Of a DNA stretch of 64,000 nt, positions 55,623 to 64,000 are shown in pieces. This stretch comes from Mycobacterium mantenii (lineage in GTDB: Bacteria; Actinomycetota; Actinomycetes; Mycobacteriales; Mycobacteriaceae), in the NCBI RefSeq assembly GCF_010731775.1, contig NZ_AP022590.1, forward strand, positions 2,914,001 to 2,978,000. The letters are read 5' to 3'. Made by a program: the position numbers and the translations under genes. Every line of letters begins with the position of its first letter. Position 1 is the stretch's first letter. Under the pieces are notes generated by a model. That model was not told the DNA's origin, made no database searches, and saw only the letters and a list, made by a program, of their open reading frames with translations.

Positions 55623-56096
55623 ATGAGCACTCACTATGAGGCCGGTCCTGCCGCAGGCGAATACAGCGTCGAGAACGAAAATCAGCTTCAACCAGAGGAC
55701 ACCCTCATCGACCGCGGTGTGGGCGATATGCTCGACGAGGGCTATTCGCCGCCCGAGCGACTATATGGGCATGGCGCGTTTGGCCCATCTGAAACCATGG
55801 ACCAGATGCTTGTTGAGGAAGAACCGGATCCGGCCGCGCGCATCGATGTCCTGTTCGATGAAGCCGAGCAGCAACGCTCCGACGAAGCCGAGCGCGAGAC
55901 CGAATTTCCAAAGCACCGCGAGCTTGGCCGGGCGCGAGCCGGCCGGCTTGTCGCGCCGGACCAGGGATTTGGCGAAGACGCCGAGGCAGAGTTGGTCGCC
56001 GAGGACGTCGGTATCTGCGGAGGCGCAGCCTCTGCCGAGGAAGCCGCGGTTCACATCATCGACGACGAGGTTTACGTCATCGAAGACGAAGATTAG
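55623..56096 (+). CDS. DUF5709 acidic protein
   Basis: 157 residues from ATG 55623 (AGGAG, 10 bp). Strongly acidic. DUF5709 signatures: EDTLIDRGVGDMLDEGYSPP, ETMDQMLVEEEPD, RAGRLVAPDQG and the C-terminal AEDVGICGGAASAEEAAVHI. Cytosolic actinobacterial protein of unknown function, often stress-linked. Confidence 0.85.
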   Translation: MSTHYEAGPAAGEYSVENENQLQPEDTLIDRGVGDMLDEGYSPPERLYGHGAFGPSETMDQMLVEEEPDPAARIDVLFDEAEQQRSDEAERETEFPKHRELGRARAGRLVAPDQGFGEDAEAELVAEDVGICGGAASAEEAAVHIIDDEVYVIEDED

Positions 56097-56156
56097 CGAA
56101 CTCGTAACTCCAATTCCCCACGCGCTGCCCCCGGCGACAATGGGGGGGAACGCACT

Positions 56157-56275
56157 AATGTTGGCGGGCAACGATCACCGGGATACGGGCCGCATGGCCG
56201 ATGGCGGTGCTGACCGACCCGAGCAGCGGTCCGGCGTATCTGCCGCGGTCGTGGCTATTTGACCACGATGAGTGG
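56157..56275 (-). pseudogene. C-terminal relic of a universal stress protein
   Basis: Minus-strand reading SHDRGRYAGPLLGSVSTAIG and [13 protein letters not shown] then stop. This is the ATP-loop and last strand of a Usp domain, like the end of the intact Usp at 48208-49086. Everything upstream is lost. Confidence 0.75.
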
Positions 56276-56461
56276 GCGGATTCGGGGGAATGCAGGGCGT
56301 CCACTTACTCAAGGACTTGAACGCGCATCATCGAGGCCGCAATGACGAAGAGCAACCAGCACGCCCTCGGCAGCGCCCAGACTGCATTGGCCGCTGCGGC
56401 CAGCAGCCTGGTGATGATGGGTCCCAGCGGTTATGGGTTCGGGCGAACACTTTTGGCTTGC

Positions 56462-58234
56462 TCAATCAGGGCGGGTATGGGCACGGTGGTGTGCGGCTGA
56501 TGGGTTGTCGGCGAGTCGGCGTCCCTTTGCGAGGAACCCGCGTAGCCGGTTCAGCGGCCAGGTGTTGATTACTTCGCTGGCTGAAACCCAGCCGCGCTGG
56601 GCGCTAGCGACACCGTAACGGATGTAGTCCAGATGCGGCACGGCGTGGGCATCTGTGTCGATCGCGAAGACAACGTCGTGTTCGCGAGCGCGGCTCACGA
56701 GTTCATCGCTGAGGTCCAACCGGTCGGGAAAGGCGTTGATTTCCATGGCGGTATGGGTGCGGGCTGCAGCCGCGAATACCACATCAGCGTCGAAATCAAC
56801 TGGCCGACGACGACCGAGAAGGCGGGTGGTCGGATGGCCGATGATGTTGACGTAGGGGTGCTCAATTGCGGTGAGCAGGCGCCGGGTCATCTGCTCGCAG
56901 GTCTGGTCGAGGTCCGAGTGAACGGAAGCAACCAGGACGTCAAAGCCGGCAAGGAAGTCGTCATCCCAGTCCAGCGAGCCGTCGGCGGCGATGTTGAGTT
57001 CGGAGCCGTGCAGCAACTCGATACCGTGGCGGCGAGACAGCTCGGGCAGCTTGCGGCGCTGTTGGAGGGCCTTATCGCGCGTCATCCGTTGCATCGCTAG
57101 CTGCGACGCGTGATCGGTGATCGCGCAATAACGATAACCGTGGCGGGACGCGGCGGCGACCATCTCATCCAGGCCGGCGAGGCCGTCGGTGAGATTGGTA
57201 TGCACGTGGAGGTCACCGGCGATGTCGGCCGTCGCCACCAAATCTGGGAGATGGCCCTCCAGCGCGGCTTCGACTTCTCCGCGGTCTTCGCGCAACACGG
57301 GCGGGATCCACGGCAGCCCAAGTCCGGCGTAGACGTCCGCTTCGTCTGTCGATGCCAATAGCTGGCCGTTGTCGACGCGGAACAGCCCATACTCGGACAG
57401 CTTCAGCCCAGCCCGCACCGCCAATTCGCGGATGCGGATGTTGTGGGCTTTCGAACCGGTGAAGTACTGCAGTGCCGCACCCCAGACGTTTGCAGGCACA
57501 ACCCGCAGGTCCACCTGGATACCTTTGGTTGTCACCACCGACGATTTGGTGGGCCCGTGGGCCAGCACGCGATCCACCAACGACATGGTGCAGAAGTAGT
57601 CCATCACGGTTGCCGGGTCCTTGTCTGCGGCGACCAACAGATCGATGTCGCCGACAGTGTCGCGCATCCGTCGCAACGATCCTGCGAAGTCGACTCGGCT
57701 CACCTGCGGCAGTGCGGCCAGCCGCGCAACCAGATCCTCGGCAATATCCAGAGCGATCGCCAGCGGCATGCGCCCCCCGACCTCCTGCATCTGGCGGATC
57801 GCGCGGGCCAGGTTCCGTTCGCTGATCTCGCCCCAGCCTTTCAGGTTGCGCAGCTGCTCGTCGTGCAATGCGTTTAGGAGCTCGGGCATCGACGATATGC
57901 CCAGCTCCACATAGACCTGATGGGCCCGCTTCGGTCCGAGTCCAGGGATTCCCAGCAGAGCGCGCAGACCTGCGGGCAGCTGGGCGTGCAGCTCCTCAAG
58001 CGCAGCGATGCGACCACTCTGCCGCAACTCGAGCAGCTTGTCAGCGGTGTGTGCGCCGATCGCCGGGATCGCTATCAAACCTTTCCGGTCGAGAGCGTCT
58101 AGATCGAGGGGATAACCGGCAACCGAACGGGCGGCCTTCTCGTAAGCACGCACCCGGTACGGATCGCCACCAGAGATGGCAATCAGATCGGCCAACTCCT
58201 GCAGTGCCTCGGCCGCAACGTCATTCGAACGCAT
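56462..58234 (-). CDS. polX: DNA polymerase/3'-5' exonuclease PolX
   Basis: 590 residues from ATG 58234 (TTGGAG 8 bp upstream). Domains: 8-kDa/HhH region (about 1-160; GDPYRVRAYEKAARSVAGYP and IPGLGPKRAHQVY), polymerase beta palm (about 165-310) with catalytic Asp residues in GSLRRMRDTVGDIDLLVA and VDLRVV, and C-terminal PHP domain (about 335-570) with DLHVHTNLTDG, YCAITDHAS, GSELNIAADG, IGHPTTRLLG and AIDTDAH. Fills short gaps and trims 3' ends in repair. The palm and PHP motifs look complete. Confidence 0.93.
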   Translation of the reverse strand: MRSNDVAAEALQELADLIAISGGDPYRVRAYEKAARSVAGYPLDLDALDRKGLIAIPAIGAHTADKLLELRQSGRIAALEELHAQLPAGLRALLGIPGLGPKRAHQVYVELGISSMPELLNALHDEQLRNLKGWGEISERNLARAIRQMQEVGGRMPLAIALDIAEDLVARLAALPQVSRVDFAGSLRRMRDTVGDIDLLVAADKDPATVMDYFCTMSLVDRVLAHGPTKSSVVTTKGIQVDLRVVPANVWGAALQYFTGSKAHNIRIRELAVRAGLKLSEYGLFRVDNGQLLASTDEADVYAGLGLPWIPPVLREDRGEVEAALEGHLPDLVATADIAGDLHVHTNLTDGLAGLDEMVAAASRHGYRYCAITDHASQLAMQRMTRDKALQQRRKLPELSRRHGIELLHGSELNIAADGSLDWDDDFLAGFDVLVASVHSDLDQTCEQMTRRLLTAIEHPYVNIIGHPTTRLLGRRRPVDFDADVVFAAAARTHTAMEINAFPDRLDLSDELVSRAREHDVVFAIDTDAHAVPHLDYIRYGVASAQRGWVSASEVINTWPLNRLRGFLAKGRRLADNPSAAHHRAHTRPD

Positions 58235-58486
58235 GAAGGGCTCCAACATAACCCCCGGCCGCGCGCCTGTTCCCCATAAGTTTCCCGCACACCAGCGCAC
58301 CACCGCCTTTGCGGTCGTCGAACCAGATACAGAATGGATGCCGCCGTGTGCGCTCACCAGCGGGCGAAAGACCTCGTTGTTGGGACTTCTGACACCGATG
58401 CGTGTGACTTCTGAACTCACGCATCTCCGCGTCGCGGCGGTAACCTCAAGGATCCCGATCGGCCGATGCGAGAGATTACTTTCATT

Positions 58487-58708
58487 ATGAAAATGTGGAT
58501 CCAAATTGAAGGCCACGATGAGGGCGACGAGTGTCCGGATGACGCCACCTATGAGGTGCTCACGGGCGGTGTGCTAAAGGTCAGCAGCGGCAACGATATT
58601 CACCTCTACAGTCCGGCGTACTGGCAAGAGGTCACGATCGATACCCGCTCCGCGGCTCAGCGCAACGAACAAGCCCAACAACTCGACGAAGATTTCAAAT
58701 GGCAATAA
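58487..58708 (+). CDS. small acidic conserved-looking protein
   Basis: 73 residues from ATG 58487 (an ATG at 58466 would add 7). Beta-rich: MWIQIEGHDEGDECPDDATY, GGVLKVSSGNDIHLYSP, WQEVTIDTR. No domain recognised. Weak ribosome site. Last gene of the inserted block, divergent from polX. Confidence 0.5.
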   Translation: MKMWIQIEGHDEGDECPDDATYEVLTGGVLKVSSGNDIHLYSPAYWQEVTIDTRSAAQRNEQAQQLDEDFKWQ

Positions 58709-59174
58709 ATATCGCAGCGGCGCAACGGGTAAGCGCGGATCCGATTCGCCTTTGGACCGCAACGCAATCGCTGCTTACCTGCGTCGGGTGGACACCAGCC
58801 CGACGTGCATGGCTGGCCGCCGCCAGCGAAGCCGAAATGGCCAACACTGGAAGGCCCTCGCGATCTATCGATCTAATGTGACCCGCCTACCAGCTGTGGA
58901 CGCGTGCGATTCTCTAGTGCCAGACGCCAATGTCCTTGGTGTAGAACGAATTGGCGAGTCCAACCGACTAGGTCCAAGCGAGTGGATGCGGCCCAATTGA
59001 CCAACAAAAGCTTAGACTCACTCACCGGATTCTCATCTTGTGGCGGATCCGCCATTTTGACGTCACACAGATGAGAATTCCGCCATCTTGGATGAGACCC
59101 AACACGCCCGGCCGGCGGGGCGCTCGCGGATCGCAACTGTTGACATAGCGTCGTTACTGTCGTACGAATAAGAC
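58709..59174. other. spacer with putative cyp130 promoter
   Basis: 466 bp at the right edge of the island. TTGACA at 59141-59146 and a partial dyad GACA-N12-TGTC (59142-59161) just before cyp130 could be the promoter and a TetR operator. The rest shows no gene; no tRNA or att-like repeat was seen. Confidence 0.35.
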
Positions 59175-60416
59175 ATGGCTGCCGTTATGTCTCACGAAGC
59201 GCCGGTCGCTTTTCAGCTGGCCACCGCCGACACCTGGCCCAATCCGTGGCCGATGTACCGCGCGTTGCGCGATCACGACCCGGTGCACCACGTCGAGCCG
59301 GCCAACCACCCCGAGCATGACTACTACGTGCTCTCCCGGCACGCCGACGTGTGGGCCGCGGCCCGCGACCACGAGACCTACTCCTCCGCCAAGGGTCTGA
59401 CCGTCAACTATGACGACCTGGAACTGATTGGACTGCAGGACAATCCGCCGTTCGTCATGCAGGATCCACCGGTGCACACGCAGTTCCGCAAGCTGGTGTC
59501 GCGCGGCTTCACCCCCCGGCAGGTCGAGGCGGTGGAGCCCAAGGTCCGGGAGTTCATCGCCGAGCGCATCGAGGGGTTGCGCGCGGCCGGCGGCGGCGAC
59601 ATCGTCACCGAGCTGTTCAAACCACTGCCGTCGATGGTGGTCGCCCACTATCTCGGTGTGCCCGAACAGGATTGGGCCCAATTCGACGGCTGGACCCAGG
59701 CGATCGTCGCAGCCAACACCGCCGAGGGCGGCGTCGCGGGCGCACTGGAAACCGTCGGCGACGCGGTCGGGTCGATGATGGCCTACTTCACCGGGCTGAT
59801 CGAGCGGCGCCGGACCGAACCCGAGGACGACACCATCTCGCACCTGGTGGCCGCCGGGGTCGGCGCCGACGGCGATATCGCCGGCACGCTGTCGATCCTG
59901 GCGTTTACCTTCACGATGGTCACCGGCGGCAACGACACCGTCACCGGAATGCTCGGCGGCTCGATGCCGCTGTTGCACCAACGACCCGACCAACGCCGGC
60001 TGCTGGTGGACGACCCGGACCGCATTCCCGATGCGGTCGAGGAGTTGCTGCGGATGACCTCGCCGGTGCAGGGATTGGCCCGCACCGTCACCCGCGACGT
60101 GACCGTCGGCGAGACCACCATCCCGGCCGGGCGACGGGTGCTGCTGCTGTACGGCTCGGCCAACCGCGATGAACGCCAATACGGTTCGGACGCCGACGAA
60201 CTCGACGTGACCCGCCGCCCACGCAACATCCTGACGTTCAGCCACGGCGCACACCACTGCCTGGGCGCCGCCGCGGCGCGGATGCAATCCCGCGTCGCGC
60301 TGACCGAACTGCTGGCCCGCTGCCCGGACTTCGACGTGGACGAATCCGGCATCGTCTGGGCCGGCGGCAGTTATGTGCGCCGTCCGCTGTCGGTGCCGAT
60401 TCGAGTGAAGTCCTGA
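59175..60416 (+). CDS. cyp130: cytochrome P450 Cyp130
   Basis: 413 residues. P450 motifs: I-helix FTMVTGGNDTVTG (about 245), ExxR in VEELLRMTSP, and heme loop FSHGAHHCLGAAAARMQ with the thiolate Cys (about 357). Nearly the same as M. tuberculosis Cyp130 except for an 8-residue insert near TVGDAVGSMM. Needs ferredoxin/reductase partners not present here. Co-transcribed with the TetR gene (stop and start share one base). Confidence 0.95.
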   Translation: MAAVMSHEAPVAFQLATADTWPNPWPMYRALRDHDPVHHVEPANHPEHDYYVLSRHADVWAAARDHETYSSAKGLTVNYDDLELIGLQDNPPFVMQDPPVHTQFRKLVSRGFTPRQVEAVEPKVREFIAERIEGLRAAGGGDIVTELFKPLPSMVVAHYLGVPEQDWAQFDGWTQAIVAANTAEGGVAGALETVGDAVGSMMAYFTGLIERRRTEPEDDTISHLVAAGVGADGDIAGTLSILAFTFTMVTGGNDTVTGMLGGSMPLLHQRPDQRRLLVDDPDRIPDAVEELLRMTSPVQGLARTVTRDVTVGETTIPAGRRVLLLYGSANRDERQYGSDADELDVTRRPRNILTFSHGAHHCLGAAAARMQSRVALTELLARCPDFDVDESGIVWAGGSYVRRPLSVPIRVKS

Positions 60417-60997
60417 TGCCGGGGAACGACTGGCTGGGTGCGCACCGGACCGAAGCGGCCGCCGACCGGATACTCGATGCGGCCGAGCTGCTCTACACGC
60501 AGCGCGACTCGGATTCCATCGGGATGAACGAAATCGCCAGGGCGGCGGGCTGTTCCCGTGCGACGCTGTACCGCTACTTCGAGAATCGCGAGGCGCTGCG
60601 CACCGCCTACATCCACCGCGAAACCCGTCGGCTGGGCCGCGAGATCATCGCGCGCACCGGCGACATCGAGGACCCGCGCGACCGGCTGGTGGCGAGCATC
60701 CTCGTCACGTTGGGGATGGTCCGCGACAGCCCGGCACTGGCATCCTGGTTTGCCACCACCCGCCCGCCGGTGGGTGGCGAATTGGCCGGGCGCTCCGACG
60801 TGATCGCGGCTTTGGCGGTTGCGTTCCTGCACTCGCTGGGGCCCGAGGATCCCGCCGTCGTCGAACGCCGGGCCCGCTGGACGGTGCGGGTGATCGTCTC
60901 GCTGCTGACGTATCCGGGCCGCGACGAAGACGAGGAACGGGCGATGATCGAGGAATTCGTCGTGCCGATTGTGACGCCGGTTTCCGCCCGCCGCTAG
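60416..60997 (+). CDS. TetR-family regulator (Rv1255c-like)
   Basis: 193 residues from ATG 60416, which overlaps the cyp130 stop. N-terminal helix-turn-helix (about 15-60; AADRILDAAELLY, IARAAGCSRATLYRYFENR) and a helical ligand domain. Likely controls the cyp130 operon. Confidence 0.93.
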   Translation: MPGNDWLGAHRTEAAADRILDAAELLYTQRDSDSIGMNEIARAAGCSRATLYRYFENREALRTAYIHRETRRLGREIIARTGDIEDPRDRLVASILVTLGMVRDSPALASWFATTRPPVGGELAGRSDVIAALAVAFLHSLGPEDPAVVERRARWTVRVIVSLLTYPGRDEDEERAMIEEFVVPIVTPVSARR

Positions 60998-61016
60998 TGT
61001 CGATCGCGAGCGCGGC

Positions 61017-62168
61017 TCAGTCCCGGACGCGGGTGAAACGGTGCAGCAGCCACGCCAACGGGATCGTCACGACCAGCGTCGCAACGTACAGGTACAGCAT
61101 CGAGCCGGTGTAGACACGCGCGCGGACCACGTAGTCCATTGCGAATTCCATGGTAATCAGGTGAATCAGGAAGATCTCGTAGGAGATCTCCCCCAGCCAC
61201 ACCATCGGGCGGCTGGCCAGGATTTGCGAATACCAGCCTTGGGTACCAGGAGCGCCACCCAGGGCCAGCGGCGCCACCGCGAGCGCGGCGATGACGGCAT
61301 AGAAACACGTCTTGAACAACGCCTCGCTCAGCGTCGCCGGGGAGGTCGTGGGCGCGCCGGCGATGGGCGTAGCCACGATGAAATAGCTGATCACCGCCAG
61401 CGGGATGGCCACGAATCCGTAGCCGCGCACCCCCATCTCCTGCAGCACGGTCAGGATCATGCCGGCGAGGAACCACGCCAAATAGGTGGGCAACCACAGC
61501 CGCGCGCCGTCGGGAAACCAGTGATCGGTATGCACCAGGACCAGCCAGGCCGGGCTGATCAACACCATTCCCGCCAGGGCGCCCAGCACCAATTTCGGCT
61601 GCCACTGCCGCCGGCAGATGACCACCAGCAGCAGGTATGCCAGCAGCGGCAGCAACACGTAGAACGCGGCCTCCACCGCCAGGCTCCACATTTGGGTCAG
61701 CCCCTGATGCAGATACTTGCCCAGGTAGCCGTTGCAGTAGATCTGGGTCAGCGTCAGGTTGCGCGCCAGCCCCAGCCAGCTGTGCCCGGGGTTCGGCCCG
61801 GCATCGCGGAAGTGATACAGGACGTAGGCGAACAACACGGTGATGACGTAGGCGGGCATGATGCGCCGAACCCGGTGCCACGCATAGCGACTCAGCGACG
61901 GCGGAGCGCCGCTTCGTGCCGCCGACTTCACCCACGGGCGGAACAACAGGTAGCCGGAGAGGACGAAGAAGATCGGCACCCCGATCTCCATCCGCGAACC
62001 GACCAGGCCCCAATACCCGTGCGTGTACTTGCCGGTGGTGTAGGCCGCGTGGGTGCCGACGACGAGGAGCGCGGCGACCGCGCGGACCCCGGTCAGCGAC
62101 GCGATCCGGTCGACGCGAGAGGTCTGCTCGAGCCCGCCCTGGGCGTCTTGTTCTTCGGACAGCGTCAT
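61017..62168 (-). CDS. membrane acyltransferase 3 family protein (Rv1254-like)
   Basis: 383 residues, about ten membrane helices. Acyltransferase_3 motifs: SLTGVRAVAALLVVGTHAAY with the catalytic His, FFVLSGYLLFRPW, RYAWHRVRRIMPAYV and GEISYEIFLIHL. Transfers acyl groups to cell-envelope glycans or lipids in relatives. Overlaps deaD by 4 bp and lies downstream of it. Confidence 0.9.
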   Translation of the reverse strand: MTLSEEQDAQGGLEQTSRVDRIASLTGVRAVAALLVVGTHAAYTTGKYTHGYWGLVGSRMEIGVPIFFVLSGYLLFRPWVKSAARSGAPPSLSRYAWHRVRRIMPAYVITVLFAYVLYHFRDAGPNPGHSWLGLARNLTLTQIYCNGYLGKYLHQGLTQMWSLAVEAAFYVLLPLLAYLLLVVICRRQWQPKLVLGALAGMVLISPAWLVLVHTDHWFPDGARLWLPTYLAWFLAGMILTVLQEMGVRGYGFVAIPLAVISYFIVATPIAGAPTTSPATLSEALFKTCFYAVIAALAVAPLALGGAPGTQGWYSQILASRPMVWLGEISYEIFLIHLITMEFAMDYVVRARVYTGSMLYLYVATLVVTIPLAWLLHRFTRVRD

Positions 62169-63868
62169 CCGCCGGGTTTCCTGCGCGGTTTCCCACCGTC
62201 GCGGCCGGGGGGCTTGTTGGCGGATGCGCGCTCCGGTTGCAGGTTGATGAGCACCCCCGAAATACGGGTGTTTTCAAGCCTTTTCACCGTCGACTTGGGC
62301 AACTTGGCCGGCAGTTCCACCAACGAGAAATCCGGCCCGATCGCGATATGGCCGAAATCGCTGCGATGCAGCCCGCCCTCATTGGCGATGGCGCCAACGA
62401 TCGCGCCCGGACCGATCTTGTGCCGCTTGCCGACCGCGATGCGATAGGTGGCGAAGGGCTTTGTATTCCTTGGCCGTTCGGGGCGGTCACGACGTTCGGT
62501 GCGACGCTCGCGTCGCTCCGGCGGCGGTTCGGGCGCCATCAGGAATTCCTCGCCGTCGCGGGATTGCAGTGCCAGCGCGGCGGCGATGTCGGCCATCGGG
62601 GTGTCGTGCTCGCGTTCGTAGTCCTGGACCAGCTTGCGGAACAGATCGATTCCGGGGGCACCGAGCGCGGTGGTGATCGAATCGGCGAACTTGGCCACCC
62701 GCTGGGCGTTTACGTCCTCGACGGTGGGCAATTCGATTTCGGTGAGCGTTTGCCGCGTGGCCTTTTCGATCGCCTTGAGCAGGTGCCGCTCGCGCGGGGA
62801 GACGAACAACAGCGCGGTTCCCGAACGCCCGGCGCGGCCGGTGCGCCCGATCCGGTGCACGTAAGACTCGGTGTCATGCGGGATGTCGTAGTTGAGCACG
62901 TGCGATATCCGCTCGACGTCGAGCCCGCGTGCGGCCACGTCGGTGGCGACCAGGATGTCGATGCTGCCGTCCTTCAGGGCGGCGATGGTCCGCTCGCGCT
63001 GGCCCTGCGGGATGTCCCCGTTGATGGCCGCCGCGGCAAAGCCTCGGGCCCTGAGCCTTTCGGCGACCTCCTCGGTGGCTTGTTTGGTCCTGACGAAGAC
63101 GATCATCGCCTCGAACGGCTCGACTTCGAGAACCCGTGTCAGCGCGTCCATCTTGCGCGGACCGGCGACCTGGATGTAGCGCTGCGAAATATTCTCGGCG
63201 GTAGCGGTTTTCGCCTTGGTGCTGACCTCGAGCGGATCGTGCAGATACTTGGTGGTGATCTTGCGGATGGCGGGCGGCATGGTCGCGGAAAACAACGCCA
63301 CCTGTTTGTATTCCGGGGTTTCGGACAGTATGCGATCGACTTCTTCGGCGAAGCCCATGGTGAGCATCTCGTCGGCCTCGTCGAGCACCAGGTAGTCGAC
63401 GTGGGACAGGTCCAGCGTCCCGCGTTCGAGGTGGTCGATGACCCGGCCCGGAGTGCCCACCACCACATGGGCGCCGCGGCGCAGCCCGGCCAGCTGCACG
63501 CTGTAGGACGAGCCGCCGTAGATGGGCAGCACGTTGATCTTGGGCAGGTGGGCCCCGTACCGGCTGAAGGCCTCGGCCACCTGCAGGGCCAGCTCCCGGG
63601 TGGGGGCGAGCACCAGCGCCTGGGTGGCGGTGCTGGTGACGTCGATCTTGGACAGGATCGGGATCGCGAAGGCGGCGGTCTTGCCGGTGCCGGTCTGGGC
63701 CAGCCCGACGACGTCGGAGCCCGCCATTAGCGCCGGGATGGTCGCGGCCTGAATGCCGGTGGGCGATTCGTAGCCGACGTCGGCGATCGCCCGCAAGACC
63801 GAGGGGTTGATCTGCAGGTCGGCAAACGTCGTTGAGGCAGCTTCAGTCGAGCTGTCCGAGAGGGTCAT
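62165..63868 (-). CDS. deaD: ATP-dependent RNA helicase DeaD
   Basis: 567 residues. DEAD-box motifs in order: Q motif (GIQAATIPAL), AQTGTGKTAAFA, PTRELALQ, GTPGRV, VLDEADEM, SATMPP, IVFVRTKQATEE, ATDVAARGLD and HRIGRTGRAG. After a basic linker the C-terminus (about 470-545; VGKRHKIGPGAIVGAIA, FSLVELPAKLP) is a DbpA/CsdA-type RNA-binding fold. Ribosome assembly and cold-stress RNA unwinding. Confidence 0.95.
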   Translation of the reverse strand: MTLSDSSTEAASTTFADLQINPSVLRAIADVGYESPTGIQAATIPALMAGSDVVGLAQTGTGKTAAFAIPILSKIDVTSTATQALVLAPTRELALQVAEAFSRYGAHLPKINVLPIYGGSSYSVQLAGLRRGAHVVVGTPGRVIDHLERGTLDLSHVDYLVLDEADEMLTMGFAEEVDRILSETPEYKQVALFSATMPPAIRKITTKYLHDPLEVSTKAKTATAENISQRYIQVAGPRKMDALTRVLEVEPFEAMIVFVRTKQATEEVAERLRARGFAAAAINGDIPQGQRERTIAALKDGSIDILVATDVAARGLDVERISHVLNYDIPHDTESYVHRIGRTGRAGRSGTALLFVSPRERHLLKAIEKATRQTLTEIELPTVEDVNAQRVAKFADSITTALGAPGIDLFRKLVQDYEREHDTPMADIAAALALQSRDGEEFLMAPEPPPERRERRTERRDRPERPRNTKPFATYRIAVGKRHKIGPGAIVGAIANEGGLHRSDFGHIAIGPDFSLVELPAKLPKSTVKRLENTRISGVLINLQPERASANKPPGRDGGKPRRKPGG

Positions 63869-64000
63869 CGTCCAAGGAGTCTAGTGGTGACCGCGAGATC
63901 AGCGGAGCTGAGCGCTGCGGGTCACGGCCAGCCGTCCGATCCGGTGATCATCAGCACACCCGGCCATGCCTGCCACAGCCCCGGACCCGATGACGGTACG

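Noticed and set aside
59154..60287. 377-codon open frame antisense to cyp130
   Set aside because: High-GC third-position shadow; cyp130 has complete P450 motifs on the other strand and the antisense product is His/Gly/Val-rich without any domain.
61041..63730. Long plus-strand frames opposite the acyltransferase and deaD
   Set aside because: Low-complexity Gln/Arg/Gly-rich products antisense to genes with clear motifs.

Overview
The window is a high-GC actinobacterial chromosome segment that reads as a slow-growing, non-tuberculous Mycobacterium. Evidence: EmbR-PknH, Cyp130, Tap, AmiB2, UdgB and an Rv1264-type cyclase occur in nearly the gene order I recall for M. tuberculosis Rv1273c to Rv1253 (read backwards). 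GTG starts and 4-bp stop/start overlaps are common. No tRNA, rRNA or CRISPR array was seen.

Backbone, left arm (1-21.9 kb): a heterodimeric ABC exporter, two small secreted proteins, embR-pknH, an Rv1265-like protein, a pH-sensing-type adenylyl cyclase, a Mug-like DNA glycosylase, amiB2, a HIT protein, a very large membrane GGDEF/EAL protein, a luciferase-like oxidoreductase, an FAD monooxygenase, udgB, the Tap efflux pump and an FAD-linked oxidase (Rv1257c). Backbone, right arm (59.1-64 kb): cyp130, a TetR regulator, a membrane acyltransferase and the DEAD-box helicase deaD.

Between Rv1257c and cyp130, which are neighbours in M. tuberculosis, lie about 37 kb of stress and dormancy genes. 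Many are homologues of the M. tuberculosis DosR (hypoxia/NO) regulon, which there is scattered over several loci: DUF1918-nrdZ (Rv0569-Rv0570), Rv0571c, a pncB relic (Rv0573c), capA (Rv0574c), Rv1733c, an Rv2623-type Usp, Rv2625c, hrp1 (Rv2626c), archease-rtcB (Rv2630-Rv2631), an Rv3129-like flavin protein and two alpha-crystallin Hsp20 proteins. To these are added an ACP-adenylate ligase-acyltransferase fusion, a flavodoxin, a duplicated glycosyltransferase-glycogen debranching enzyme-Hsp20 module, an extra PRPP synthetase, a DUF5709 protein and PolX. DosR-like palindromes (GGGAC...GGCCC type) lie about 55-100 bp upstream of most transcription units.

The block also holds two inverted copies of an IS6110-like IS3-family element bracketing capA, and many gene relics (pncB, ANTAR, HAD, glycosyltransferase, beta-lactamase-type esterase, dienelactone hydrolase, Usp). 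This indicates assembly by accretion and rearrangement followed by decay. No integrase or attachment site was recognised.

Taken together the island looks like a co-regulated survival package: glycogen mobilisation, chaperones, oxygen-independent deoxynucleotide synthesis, PRPP supply, RNA end repair, lipid acylation and DNA repair. Homology calls rest on family motifs and remembered M. tuberculosis proteins, not on database searches.
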